From assembly GCF_002321025.1 (NCBI RefSeq), contig NZ_DCLL01000051.1, positions 1 to 26,864 on the forward strand: a DNA stretch of 26,864 nucleotides, given 5' to 3'. Source of the stretch: Acinetobacter lwoffii. GTDB taxonomy: Bacteria > Pseudomonadota > Gammaproteobacteria > Pseudomonadales > Moraxellaceae. The notes beneath the pieces were generated by a model. That model made no database searches and was not told the origin of the DNA. It was given only the letters and a program-made list of their open reading frames with translations. Both the position numbers and the translations under genes were made by a program. Within the stretch, counting starts at the first letter, position 1; each line of letters opens with the position of its first letter. Shown here piece after piece: positions 1 to 7,713 of the stretch.

Positions 1-80
1 TATGTCGAACTCAGGTTAATTATAGCCATCATGTTATAAACCTACCTCGTGATCTATTTTAAATAATTAAATGAGAGCTA

Positions 81-368
81 ATGGATGATGAAGATGGAAA
101 TGAATGGTGCGAGCTTATATATTCTGAAGCCTTGAGAATATATAAACCAACAAAATACAACACAGTCAACAAACTGAGATTCTTTGCCCTGATTTTAGAA
201 TTATTCGCAGAAATGCAGCATGAGGATGCAATGATTCAAGTAAAGACTGTGAATGTGAAACTTAAATTGAGATCTAAAAATTACATTTTTTGGGTGTTTG
301 AAATGCCTGATTTTCAGGATAAGACGTTATTTTTAACTTATATGTCTAGTAAATTAAGTCAGCTATAA
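81..368 (+). CDS. small hypothetical protein, 95 aa
   Basis: An intact 95-residue reading frame starts at ATG 81 and ends with TAA. A weak purine stretch (GAGAGC) sits a few bases upstream of the start. The protein is mixed hydrophobic and charged, begins with an acidic segment (MDDEDGNEW) and shows no signal peptide, membrane helix or recognisable domain. I do not recognise the family. The gene stands alone: 80 bases of non-coding DNA precede it and the next gene begins 650 bases later. An intrinsic terminator lies about 180 bases downstream. The AT-rich codon choice fits the local DNA. It is probably a real lineage-specific gene, but a chance frame cannot be excluded. Confidence 0.5.
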   Translation: MDDEDGNEWCELIYSEALRIYKPTKYNTVNKLRFFALILELFAEMQHEDAMIQVKTVNVKLKLRSKNYIFWVFEMPDFQDKTLFLTYMSSKLSQL

Positions 369-546
369 AGTGTCGTTGAAAGCTAAAATCGCCAATTACT
401 TCAACAAGTATAGTTATTTTTTATAAAACTATAATTTTTTTAAATGTTAATGGTGTATTTATATATTTTTATCAATAGCTTGCTTATTCTCTAATCGTTG
501 CTCACTTTGACAACATACCTGAATCAGCGCAAAAGTGATAAAGGGA

Positions 547-573
547 AAGGCCCATCTAAAGGTGGGCTTTTTT
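547..573 (+). terminator. intrinsic terminator (gene-free stretch, first of three)
   Basis: A 10-bp stem (547-556 with 561-570, two G-T wobbles) closes on a TAAA loop and runs into a T tract. It is about 180 bases after the 81-368 gene, with AT-rich DNA between. It may end that transcript or a short RNA starting near 480-500. Confidence 0.7.
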
Positions 574-660
574 AATATGTACAGCTTATTGAACGAAAAG
601 TAACTTAAAGCAAATGTAAGAGAACAGTTTATTGATACTCCCTATACTTTATTGATAAAT

Positions 661-767
661 TCACAGTGCTATAGTCATTTTGCGAAAACAAGAAGACGCA
701 AATAATACGAAGAAAATGACTACAGCACTAGCCCGCTTATTTGAAAGAGTAAGTGGGCTTTTTAATT
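661..767 (+). ncRNA. candidate small structured RNA ending in a terminator
   Basis: This gene-free stretch holds a long hairpin: 665-681 pairs with 713-729 over 17 positions with one mismatch, and inside it TTGCG (680-684) can pair with CGCAA (697-701). An intrinsic terminator (730-764) follows directly. A plausible promoter precedes it: TTGATA at 632-637, 16 bases, GATAAA at 654-659. There is no open frame of useful length across it. Promoter, hairpin and terminator with no ORF is the usual layout of a trans-acting sRNA gene. Multi-copy sRNA families have been reported in Acinetobacter; membership here is my inference. An alternative is a decayed palindromic element. Confidence 0.4.
730..764 (+). 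terminator. intrinsic terminator of the sRNA candidate
   Basis: The 10-bp stem AGCCCGCTTA (730-739) pairs with TAAGTGGGCT (750-759), with one G-T wobble and a 10-base loop, followed by a T run. It abuts the long 665-729 hairpin. Confidence 0.75.
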
Positions 768-861
768 GAAAAATTAATGTAATATTATGCTAATGTATAA
801 ATTATAAGTTTATATATAATTCATGAATAGATTCTATCGCTGTAGTTTCTTTCCAATTTCA

Positions 862-889
862 GCCTCCTTCCCTAAGGAGGCATTTTTTT
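862..889 (+). terminator. intrinsic terminator, third in the gene-free stretch
   Basis: The perfect 8-bp stem GCCTCCTT (862-869) pairs with AAGGAGGC (874-881) around a CCCT loop, then A and seven T. No ORF lies between it and the previous terminator about 100 bases upstream. It therefore probably ends a short RNA of its own, started in the AT-rich stretch near 790-820. Confidence 0.75.
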
Positions 890-1021
890 GTCGATAGAAA
901 AGTAATGTTCCAATGACTATTGTGTTTATTCAGTTACACAAATGATCATCGTTGACTCTTGAATGAATCTTTCAAATATTTGAGCATGATATTTTATTGG
1001 TTAAATAAGTGATGGATCGCC

Positions 1022-1222
1022 ATGATAAATGAAGAAAAGCCTTTGAACTTTGACGACGATAGTGAGCCTCAAGATTTCGAAGATGAAGAATTTATCGATG
1101 ATAAGAAAGAGGATGAAATGTACAATGCTATTACCAAAGATGGTTCTAGTGTTGATCCTGCGGATGATGGGACGCGTCATATTCGCCCTGAAGACGGTGA
1201 TCCTATAGAAATTGAAGAGTAA
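1022..1222 (+). CDS. small, very acidic protein, 66 aa
   Basis: An intact 66-codon frame runs from ATG 1022 to TAA and is followed one base later by a strong terminator. Asp and Glu dominate the protein (for example FDDDSEPQDFEDEEFIDD), so it should have a very low isoelectric point and be largely disordered. It has no cysteine, signal peptide or membrane segment. Only a weak GGAT lies upstream of the ATG. The minus-strand frame over the same bases is longer but has no comparable terminator or composition signal. Function is unknown. Highly acidic small proteins may mimic DNA or buffer basic partners, but that is only a suggestion. Confidence 0.6.
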   Translation: MINEEKPLNFDDDSEPQDFEDEEFIDDKKEDEMYNAITKDGSSVDPADDGTRHIRPEDGDPIEIEE

Positions 1223-1223
1223 T

Positions 1224-1252
1224 AAAAAGCCCAATTCAATATTGGGCTTTTT
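1224..1252 (+). terminator. intrinsic terminator after the acidic-protein gene
   Basis: A 12-bp perfect stem pairs AAAAAGCCCAAT (1224-1235) with ATTGGGCTTTTT (1241-1252) around a 5-base loop. Its symmetry would let it act on both strands. Confidence 0.85.
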
Positions 1253-1365
1253 ATCGTCTGGTGGATGAGAATGAAAATACAATATTTCCCATTTAGAATT
1301 GAGCGGATTGATCAAAATCCCCATCTAGAAAATTTAAATAGTCATTGAAATGATTTTTTTCACTT

Positions 1366-1396
1366 AATAAAAAAGCCCCCATGAATGAGAGCTTTT
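1366..1396 (-). terminator. terminator of the xseA-xseB transcript
   Basis: Read on the minus strand, AAAAGCTCTC (1396-1387) pairs with GGGGGCTTTT (1380-1371) with two G-T wobbles, and a T-rich tail follows. It lies about 55 bases past the xseB stop. Confidence 0.65.
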
Positions 1397-1450
1397 ATGT
1401 CAACTCAATCTAGCAGAATAGTCTAAGCTAATATTTGAAATGACATCCAA

Positions 1451-1645
1451 TTAATCTTTAAAAGTATCATTTAACGCAGTTTGAACCGCTTCAACCCGTG
1501 CCTTGCAAGCTTTATAGGCGGTCATGGATTCTTCCACGATTTTCATCAAGTTATCAATATCCGGTTCTTGCTGAGATTCGAGCAATTCCGCATTCTTTTT
1601 CAAGATGTCATAGCCTTGTTGGAAGCTCAAAGTATCATGATTCAT
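1451..1645 (-). CDS. xseB: exonuclease VII small subunit
   Basis: This is a 64-residue protein starting MNHDTLSFQQGYDILKKNAE. Several XseB chains coat the long coiled coil of XseA to form exonuclease VII, a processive single-strand-specific DNase that works in both directions and supports mismatch repair and clearance of single strands. The small helical composition, length and position directly after xseA match the family. The frame extends further upstream into xseA, but the ATG at 1645 gives the family-typical length and an 11-base overlap with the end of xseA, implying coupled translation. The subunit looks intact although its partner carries an in-frame TAG, so the complex may be absent. 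Confidence 0.88.
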   Translation of the reverse strand: MNHDTLSFQQGYDILKKNAELLESQQEPDIDNLMKIVEESMTAYKACKARVEAVQTALNDTFKD

Positions 1646-2906
1646 GAGGAAGTACCTGTATAAGTTGTGCTGAAAAAATGCCGTCATGTAATTCGACTTC
1701 AACCAGATCGCTGGACTGAATCTGTTGAATAGAGGCAACCACATGTTCTTGCTGGCGCACGATGGCATAACCCTTGGATAAAACATGTTTAGGATTTTGT
1801 AGTAGCGTTTCCCGCATCAGGGCATCAAGCTGCTGATTAATCAGCTGGGTATGCTGCTGGGCCAGACTGGTAGTATTGGCCTTGATCTGTTGCAGACGTT
1901 GCAGCGCATCCATAATCTGGTTGTTGGCCAGACTTTGAATCAGTTTCAAAAATTGATCATTCTGATTTTGATAAGCTTGAATCTGTTGCTGGGATAAACG
2001 CTGAATGCGCTGTAGATAATTCAGGACATCCTGGGTTAGTTCAAAGATATGATTGCGGATTCCGGCAATGGCTTTACTCGGAGTATCAAAGGAGCGATGC
2101 GCAATCTCATCCAGAATGGTACGGTCTTTTTCATGCCCGATGCCGACCCAGACCGGTACCGAACGTTTACAGAGCAGGGCAGCCAGATCATAATCATTCA
2201 AATAAGCCAGATCATTGACTGCGCCACCCCCTCGTATAATCACAATCAGATCCGGGGCAGTGTTATAGGTCTGAGCCCATTGTTTGAGCGCTTGTGCCAG
2301 ACTGTACATAATACTTTGCGGGGCGGTATTTCCCTGAAAAGTCGCACTGTAGTAAATAAACTCACACACCTGCGCACGCTGAAGTGCATCGGCATCTTTT
2401 TTAAAATCTCCCAGGCCTGCTGCATTTTCGGGAGCAATCACCAGAATCCGGTTCAGGTCAAAAGGACTGGGCAAGTTTCTATTGCGCTGAATCAGTCCTT
2501 CAGTCGTCAAGCGCTCAACAATCTGCTGATAACGCCGGGCAATATCTCCTAAGGTATAGCCCGAATCAATCTCGACAATATTTAAAGAAAAGCCATATTG
2601 CGGATCGAAATTAGCTTTAACTTTAATCAGCACTTTCAGATCGTGACTCAGCTCAATCCCGCTTTCACGTTCAAACTGCGTGACAATTTTCTAGGCACTA
2701 AATTTCCAGATGGTTGCTCGGCAACTGGCAATCACCTGATCGCTATCGGCTTCTTTTTCTGCCAGCTCCAGATAATAATGGCCGGCTTTAATACTTAGAT
2801 TACGAATTTCGGCTTTGACCCATACTGGTGTATCGAAAGTGAGTTTGACCACTTCCTGAACCGTAGCAAGATATTCCTTGAGGGAGAGTTGAGGATCGTC
2901 TGTCAT
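1635..2906 (-). pseudogene. xseA: exonuclease VII large subunit, interrupted by in-frame TAG
   Basis: From ATG 2906 the frame would encode 423 codons ending at TGA 1635, but codon 72 (2693-2691) is TAG. Both sides are in the same frame and both are clearly XseA. The N-terminal part is the OB-fold (start MTDDPQLSLKEYL, with VWVKAEI). After the TAG come LIKVKANFDPQYGF, then the catalytic core with RGGGAVNDLAYLNDYDLA and GHEKDRTILDE, and a glutamine-rich coiled-coil tail that would carry XseB. There is no frameshift or other lesion. The break falls inside the OB-fold, so a truncated product should be inactive. If TAG is read as an amino acid the enzyme would be whole. A longer TTG start at 2930 is possible but has no better ribosome site. 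Confidence 0.85.
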
Positions 2907-3256
2907 GCCAATAGAAAGTTTAAAATTCAATCAAATATTAAATCAATCCAGCACAGATCACAAATCTAAAAGTGAAGTCATATTTGATTGATGTAATGAC
3001 AATGCAATGCTATTGAGGTGCATAATTACTTGGTTCAGACTATTCATCCGGAATTTTCGTATTTTGTAGAGGTTCTTCTCTTCTGTTTTTCTTGTTCATT
3101 GAAAGAAGTTATAGCGTTGAAGTCCTTAATTTACAAAGGTCTTATTTCCATTTTTTAATGAAAAAGTACAGTTAAAAATGTACACAGACTTGTGTCTGGC
3201 GAGGACAAGGAAATATGCTAAATTGGTGAAGAATTATGAAAGAAGAATAGGCTCTC
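2907..3256. other. intergenic region between divergent xseA and lipoprotein gene
   Basis: These 350 bases hold no open frame worth calling. They should contain the minus-strand xseA promoter and the plus-strand lipoprotein promoter. A candidate for the latter is TTGTGT (3190-3195), 18 bases, TATGCT (3214-3219). A small hairpin, CAGAC-TTGT-GTCTG (3185-3198), overlaps that -35, so a regulator could bind there. Confidence 0.35.
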
Positions 3257-3691
3257 ATGAAAAAAACAATGCTGTTCGGTTTGCTGGCTGTCGCTTTAAG
3301 CGCATGTACTACCACGCCGCAATCTAAGACGGAAGCTCCTAAAATAGGTTCAGCGAATCCTGCAAGCGCTTATTGTGTCAATCAGGGTGGCAAGCTTGAA
3401 ATTCGTACTGAAAGCAATGGTCAGGTCGGATATTGCCATTTAAAGAATGGTCAGGTGGTCGAGGAGTGGGAATTACTGCACATGAATCAACCTAAATGTA
3501 TTGCTGATCAGGCAGCGGCATTGGTCGGTCAATCTAGTCTGACTGAAGAACAAATCAAGCAAAAAACCAAGGCACAAATTGTACGTATGGTCGAGCCTGG
3601 TCAAGCGGTGACGATGGATTATCGCGAAGAACGAGTGACTGTAACCGTAGATCCTGCAAGCAAAAAGATTATCCAGGCTTCATGCGGTTAA
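3257..3691 (+). CDS. lipoprotein with DUF333 and peptidase-inhibitor I78 domains
   Basis: This 144-residue protein has a type II signal peptide and lipobox LSAC (Cys 17), so the mature form should be a lipid-anchored envelope protein. Residues about 34-78 match DUF333 (NPASAYCVNQGGKLEIR followed by GYCHLKNGQVVEEWELL), with the paired cysteines typical of that domain. Residues about 84-144 resemble inhibitor family I78: a Cys, then LVGQSSLTEEQI, PGQAVTMDYREERVTV and a closing ASCG, whose two cysteines would form the family disulfide. Known I78 members inhibit serine proteases. A protease-inhibiting or envelope-protective role is inference. The start has an AGAAGAATAGG upstream. A terminator follows directly, so it is a single-gene unit. 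Confidence 0.82.
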   Translation: MKKTMLFGLLAVALSACTTTPQSKTEAPKIGSANPASAYCVNQGGKLEIRTESNGQVGYCHLKNGQVVEEWELLHMNQPKCIADQAAALVGQSSLTEEQIKQKTKAQIVRMVEPGQAVTMDYREERVTVTVDPASKKIIQASCG

Positions 3692-3703
3692 TCACACAAA
3701 ATG

Positions 3704-3728
3704 AAAAAGCCCATGAGTGGGCTTTTTT
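3704..3728 (+). terminator. intrinsic terminator after the DUF333/I78 lipoprotein
   Basis: The 10-bp stem AAAAAGCCCA (3704-3713) pairs with TGGGCTTTTT (3718-3727) around a TGAG loop and runs into a T tract. Confidence 0.85.
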
Positions 3729-3804
3729 TAATTCCATACAACTGGCATTTTGAAATGACAAATCTTCCCCGATCTTTTATATTGCCCCTCGGAAGGAGAA
3801 ATTC

Positions 3805-4164
3805 ATGAAAAAGTTATTGGCTTTATCGTTTATGCTGGCGCTGGCCGGTTGTGCCGAGAAGAAACCCTTAACCCCTGAAGAGCAGTGGCAAGGTTATTGT
3901 CGAAGTGTCGGTAATGCGGCGCGCACTATTATGCTGGATCGTCAGAATGCGATTGAGAAAGAAAAAGCAATCGAGCATGCCAACAAGATCGACGACGAAA
4001 CCACCAAAGGTTTTATCCTGAATATTATTGATGAAGTCTATGCAATTCCAGCCGAAGAGATTAAGGCAGATGTAAAAGCAGCCCGTGAAAAAGTCCGCGC
4101 TGAATTTACTGCAAAGTGTATTGCGACACCGCATGATGAATTACCAGATTACAAACCGTTCTAA
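3805..4164 (+). CDS. small lipoprotein, 119 aa
   Basis: ATG 3805 is preceded by a strong GGAAGGAG site. The protein starts with a short lipoprotein signal (MKKLLALSFMLALAGC, Cys 16 as the lipid-bearing residue). The mature part is hydrophilic, probably mostly helical and rich in Lys, Glu and Ala, with two cysteines (YCRSV near 31 and AKCIA near 105) that could form one disulfide in the periplasm. I recognise no named domain; it resembles small lipoproteins widespread in Acinetobacter. It is separated from the previous gene by a terminator and has its own terminator overlapping the stop codon, so it is probably monocistronic. Confidence 0.75.
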   Translation: MKKLLALSFMLALAGCAEKKPLTPEEQWQGYCRSVGNAARTIMLDRQNAIEKEKAIEHANKIDDETTKGFILNIIDEVYAIPAEEIKADVKAAREKVRAEFTAKCIATPHDELPDYKPF

Positions 4165-4178
4165 GGAACGGTTTTTTT
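4153..4178 (+). terminator. terminator overlapping the lipoprotein stop codon
   Basis: The 9-bp stem AAACCGTTC (4153-4161) pairs with GAACGGTTT (4166-4174) around TAAG, and a T run follows. The loop contains the TAA stop of the 3805 gene. Confidence 0.85.
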
Positions 4179-4373
4179 ATATCTGGATAAAATTATCCAA
4201 CCCATATTTCCCATTAAACGTATTTAAATATACGCATCGTCAAAAGACTGAATAATAAAAATAGCCTAAGCAAAATGTACACTTTGTGACAATTTCTAAA
4301 TCTAAAATATAGAAATACTTATCTTTATATTGAATAATGAATTTAACTCCAATTAACCGAGGAGTAGCACAAT

Positions 4374-4643
4374 ATGGAAGTCGTAAGATATTTGCATCAT
4401 TCTGATCTGCTGCTGGAAGATGAAGAGGGTGTGGTCATTATTGGCGGTAGTCGCTATGTACTCAGCGTGGGTGACAAAGTCGTTTTAAAGAAGATACTAG
4501 AACAAGATAAAAAACTTTATCAGGTTGATATTTCCTTTGCCAGCAATAATCACAGTAGCACCTATGAAGATGAATGCGTGGTGAAATTCCAAGGCTGCCG
4601 AGATTCATATCAGCAGTATTTAAACTCGACCACTGTACACTAA
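4374..4643 (+). CDS. hypothetical protein, 89 aa
   Basis: An intact 89-codon frame has a good GAGGAG site before ATG 4374 and ends at TAA. The sequence alternates hydrophobic and charged residues (GVVIIGGSRYVLSVGDKVVL, then VDISFASNNH), suggesting a small beta-rich, perhaps barrel-like, cytoplasmic fold. There is no signal peptide or membrane helix. Two cysteines lie near the C-terminus (ECVVKFQGC). I recognise no family. It has a terminator just downstream and about 200 bases of non-coding DNA upstream, so it is transcribed alone. The strong ribosome site and terminator make it a convincing gene of unknown role. Confidence 0.7.
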   Translation: MEVVRYLHHSDLLLEDEEGVVIIGGSRYVLSVGDKVVLKKILEQDKKLYQVDISFASNNHSSTYEDECVVKFQGCRDSYQQYLNSTTVH

Positions 4644-4670
4644 GGTGGAGTATCTTTTTAACTTCAAATC

Positions 4671-4695
4671 AGGCAACATCAGGGTTGCCTTTTTT
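4671..4695 (+). terminator. intrinsic terminator after the 89-aa gene
   Basis: The 7-bp stem AGGCAAC (4671-4677) pairs with GTTGCCT (4684-4690), followed by a T run. Confidence 0.75.
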
Positions 4696-4833
4696 ATGCA
4701 TTAAATTCAGTTAAAAGGGCCTATTCATGGGCTTGTTTCGTGTGATGTAAGCTGGAACTGATTATGGAATAATCATTAAGAGCATCATTTAGTTATAAAA
4801 TAACGAGCATCACGAAGAAACACTTGAGTTGCA

Positions 4834-4862
4834 TTAACTTTTAACTGGAAATTTAGTAAAAT
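4834..4862 (+). promoter_or_regulatory. candidate acnB promoter
   Basis: TTAACT (4834-4839), exactly 17 bases, then TAAAAT (4857-4862) fits a sigma-70 promoter about 78 bases before the acnB start. It is based on spacing and resemblance only. Confidence 0.35.
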
Positions 4863-4940
4863 TTCGGAGTCCATATTATTTATGAAGCTTGGAATAAGCA
4901 GGAATTCATAAGTAATTTTTTAAAAAAGAGGAATAACACT

Positions 4941-7580
4941 GTGCTAGAAGCTTACCGCCAACACGTTGAAGAACGTGCCGCACTCGGAGTCCCACCGAAG
5001 CCACTTGACGATGCCCAAACAGCTGCATTAGTTGAACTACTAAAAAACCCGCCAGCTGGTGAAGAAGCATACTTGGTAGATTTGCTTGAAAACCGTGTAC
5101 CAGCAGGTGTTGACCAAGCTGCATATGTAAAAGCTGCGTTCTTAGCTGCATTGGCAAAAGGCGAAGCAACCTCTCCACTCGTTTCTAAAGAACGTGCTGT
5201 TTACTTACTAGGTACTATGCTTGGTGGTTATAACGTAGCGCCTTTAGTTGAACTTTTAGACAATGCTGAGCTTGCTGAACTTGCAGCTGAAGCATTGAAA
5301 AAAACGCTTCTTGTATTTGATGCATTCCATGACGTTGCTGATAAAGCAAAAGCTGGTAACGCAAATGCTCAAGCAGTTATGCAGTCTTGGGCTGACGCTG
5401 AATGGTTCACTAGCCGTAAAGACGTTCCTGAAGAAATCAAACTGACTGTTTTCAAAGTAACTGGCGAAACCAACACTGACGACTTGTCACCTGCACAAGA
5501 CGCTTGGAGCCGTCCAGACATTCCATTGCACGCAAATGCAATGTTGAAAAACGTACGTGACGGGATCAATCCAGAAGTTCCTGGTGAAGTGGGTCCACTT
5601 AACCAGATTAAAGAATTGATCGCGAAAGGCAACCAGGTTGCTTACGTAGGTGACGTTGTTGGTACAGGTTCATCTCGTAAATCTGCAACTAACTCTGTAC
5701 TTTGGTTCTTCGGTGATGACATTCCGCACATCCCGAACAAAAAAGACGGTGGTTACTGCCTAGGTTCTAAAATCGCTCCGATTTTCTTCAACACCATGGA
5801 AGATGCGGGTGCATTACCGATCGAGATCGATGTTGCCAACATGAACATGGGCGACGAAATCGTTCTTAAGATCGATCACGCTGCTGCTAAAGTAACTGCG
5901 TTCAAAGACGGCGCACAAATCGCTGAAGCTGAACTTAAAACTCCAGTACTTCTAGACGAAGTTCGTGCTGGTGGTCGTATTAACCTGATCGTAGGTCGTG
6001 GTTTGACGACTAAAGCGCGTGAAGCTTTAGGTCTTCCAGTATCTACAATGTTCCGTACTCCGGTTCAGCCTGCTGCAACTGGTAAAGGTTTCACTCAAGC
6101 TCAGAAGATGGTTGGTCGCGCTTGTGGTCTTCCTGAAGGTCAAGGTGTACTTCCAGGTACTTACTGTGAACCTAAGATGACTACTGTTGGTTCGCAAGAT
6201 ACAACTGGTCCAATGACTCGTGACGAATTGAAAGACTTGGCTTGCCTAGGCTTCTCTGCTGACCTTGTTATGCAATCTTTCTGTCATACAGCTGCGTATC
6301 CAAAACCAGTTGACGTTCAAATGCAACACTCGCTTCCTGATTTCATCATGAACCGTGGTGGTGTGTCTTTACGCCCAGGTGACGGTATTATTCACTCTTG
6401 GTTAAACCGTATGCTTCTTCCGGATACTGTTGGTACTGGTGGTGACTCGCATACTCGTTTCCCAATCGGTATTTCATTCCCGGCGGGTTCTGGTCTTGTA
6501 GCGTTCGCTGCAGCAACTGGTGTTATGCCACTAGATATGCCTGAATCTGTACTTGTGAAGTTCAAGGGTAAAATGCAGCCTGGTATCACGCTACGTGACC
6601 TTGTACATGCAATTCCTTACTACGCAATTAAGGAAGGTGACTTAACTGTAGAGAAGAAAGGTAAGAAAAACATCTTCTCTGGTCGTATCCTTGAGATCGA
6701 TTTAACAGAAATGGAAACTGACCTGACTGTTGAGCAAGCATTCGAACTTTCTGATGCTTCTGCTGAACGTTCAGCTGCTGGTTGTTCTATTACGCTTTCT
6801 GAAGAGAAAGTTGCTGAATACCTTCGTTCAAACATCACTATGTTGAAGTGGATGATTTCTGAAGGTTATGGCGATGCGCGTACTATGGCTCGTCGTGTTG
6901 AGAACATGGAAAAATGGTTGGCTAACCCAAGCCTGATCAAAGCAGATGCTGATGCTGAATACACCAAAGTGTATGAAATCGATCTTGCAGACATCAAAGA
7001 ACCTATTCTTTGCTGCCCGAATGATCCAGATGATGCGAAACTTCTTTCTGATGTTCAAGGCGCAAAAATTGACGAAGTATTCGTTGGTTCTTGTATGACT
7101 AACATCGGTCACTTCCGTGCGACTGGTAAGTTGTTAGAAAAAGTTCCTGGTGGTGCGTTGTCAACTCGTTTGTGGATTGCTCCACCTACGCGTATGGACG
7201 AACATCAGTTGATGGAAGAAGGTTTCTATAACATTTATGGTAAAGCTGGCGCGCGTACTGAAATGCCAGGTTGTTCATTATGTATGGGTAACCAAGCACG
7301 TGTAGCTCCGAACACAACTTGTGTATCAACTTCTACTCGTAACTTCCCGAACCGTCTAGGTCAAGGTGCTAACGTTTACTTGGCTTCTGCTGAACTTGCT
7401 TCTGTTGCTGCTGTATTGGGTAAATTACCTTCTCCAGAAGAATATCAACAGTACGCAGCTCAAATTGACAGCATGTCAGCTGACATCTATCAATACTTAA
7501 GCTTCGACAAGATGAGCGAATATACTGACGCTGCTAAAGACGTTGATACTAAGAAAATTGCTGCTGCTCAGTTGACTTAA
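4941..7580 (+). CDS. acnB: aconitate hydratase B
   Basis: This 879-residue cytoplasmic [4Fe-4S] enzyme interconverts citrate and isocitrate in the TCA and glyoxylate cycles; the AcnB family can also catalyse the 2-methylisocitrate step. The domain order is the AcnB type: N-terminal HEAT-like region, swivel domain, then the catalytic domains. The cluster ligands are Cys 718 (GSCMTNIG) and Cys 778 and Cys 781 (GCSLCMGNQ), spaced as in E. coli AcnB (865 aa). The start is GTG 4941, with GAGGAA 7 bases upstream; no ATG nearby would keep the conserved MLEAYRQHVEERAA start. Codons look optimised, as expected for an abundant enzyme. It is a single gene with its own promoter and a hairpin cluster behind it. 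AcnB apo-protein can bind mRNA in other bacteria. Confidence 0.97.
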   Translation: MLEAYRQHVEERAALGVPPKPLDDAQTAALVELLKNPPAGEEAYLVDLLENRVPAGVDQAAYVKAAFLAALAKGEATSPLVSKERAVYLLGTMLGGYNVAPLVELLDNAELAELAAEALKKTLLVFDAFHDVADKAKAGNANAQAVMQSWADAEWFTSRKDVPEEIKLTVFKVTGETNTDDLSPAQDAWSRPDIPLHANAMLKNVRDGINPEVPGEVGPLNQIKELIAKGNQVAYVGDVVGTGSSRKSATNSVLWFFGDDIPHIPNKKDGGYCLGSKIAPIFFNTMEDAGALPIEIDVANMNMGDEIVLKIDHAAAKVTAFKDGAQIAEAELKTPVLLDEVRAGGRINLIVGRGLTTKAREALGLPVSTMFRTPVQPAATGKGFTQAQKMVGRACGLPEGQGVLPGTYCEPKMTTVGSQDTTGPMTRDELKDLACLGFSADLVMQSFCHTAAYPKPVDVQMQHSLPDFIMNRGGVSLRPGDGIIHSWLNRMLLPDTVGTGGDSHTRFPIGISFPAGSGLVAFAAATGVMPLDMPESVLVKFKGKMQPGITLRDLVHAIPYYAIKEGDLTVEKKGKKNIFSGRILEIDLTEMETDLTVEQAFELSDASAERSAAGCSITLSEEKVAEYLRSNITMLKWMISEGYGDARTMARRVENMEKWLANPSLIKADADAEYTKVYEIDLADIKEPILCCPNDPDDAKLLSDVQGAKIDEVFVGSCMTNIGHFRATGKLLEKVPGGALSTRLWIAPPTRMDEHQLMEEGFYNIYGKAGARTEMPGCSLCMGNQARVAPNTTCVSTSTRNFPNRLGQGANVYLASAELASVAAVLGKLPSPEEYQQYAAQIDSMSADIYQYLSFDKMSEYTDAAKDVDTKKIAAAQLT

Positions 7581-7583
7581 TGA

Positions 7584-7620
7584 GCTAGGATCAAGAAAAG
7601 CCGAAAGGCTTTTCCCTAGC
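7584..7620 (+). terminator. long hairpin directly after acnB
   Basis: GCTAGG (7584-7589) pairs with CCTAGC (7615-7620), and GAAAAGCC with GGCTTTTC closes on a GAAA tetraloop; five unpaired bases sit on one side. It begins a few bases past the acnB stop. No T tract follows, so it may protect the 3' end rather than terminate by itself. Confidence 0.5.
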
Positions 7621-7672
7621 GCAAGAGCAAATCTATGATTTGCTTTGTTAATTAGGCAATAAGCGGTATAAG

Positions 7673-7703
7673 ATAAGGGCTGAGTAATCAGCCCTTATTT
7701 TTT
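7673..7703 (+). terminator. strong intrinsic terminator downstream of acnB
   Basis: A perfect 11-bp stem pairs ATAAGGGCTGA (7673-7683) with TCAGCCCTTAT (7688-7698) around a GTAA (GNRA) tetraloop and runs into six T. A smaller hairpin (AGCAAAT 7626-7632 with ATTTGCT 7638-7644) lies between it and the post-acnB hairpin. Confidence 0.88.
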
Positions 7704-7713
7704 GATAAATATT

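Noticed and set aside
480..546. A separate sRNA promoter before the first terminator
   Set aside because: TTGCTT at 480-485 has no acceptable -10 at the right distance, so I list only the terminator.
1001..1324. 107-codon minus-strand frame over the acidic-protein gene
   Set aside because: It crosses the terminator at 1224-1252, and its hydrophobic-basic composition is the expected shadow of an acidic plus-strand gene.
1646..1786. Upstream extension of xseB
   Set aside because: It lies inside the xseA C-terminal coding region in another frame; ATG 1645 gives the typical XseB.
1635..2633. Treating the C-terminal part of XseA as a stand-alone protein
   Set aside because: Its apparent start is a CTG-type codon with no ribosome site, and the OB-fold part lies in the same frame upstream of the TAG.
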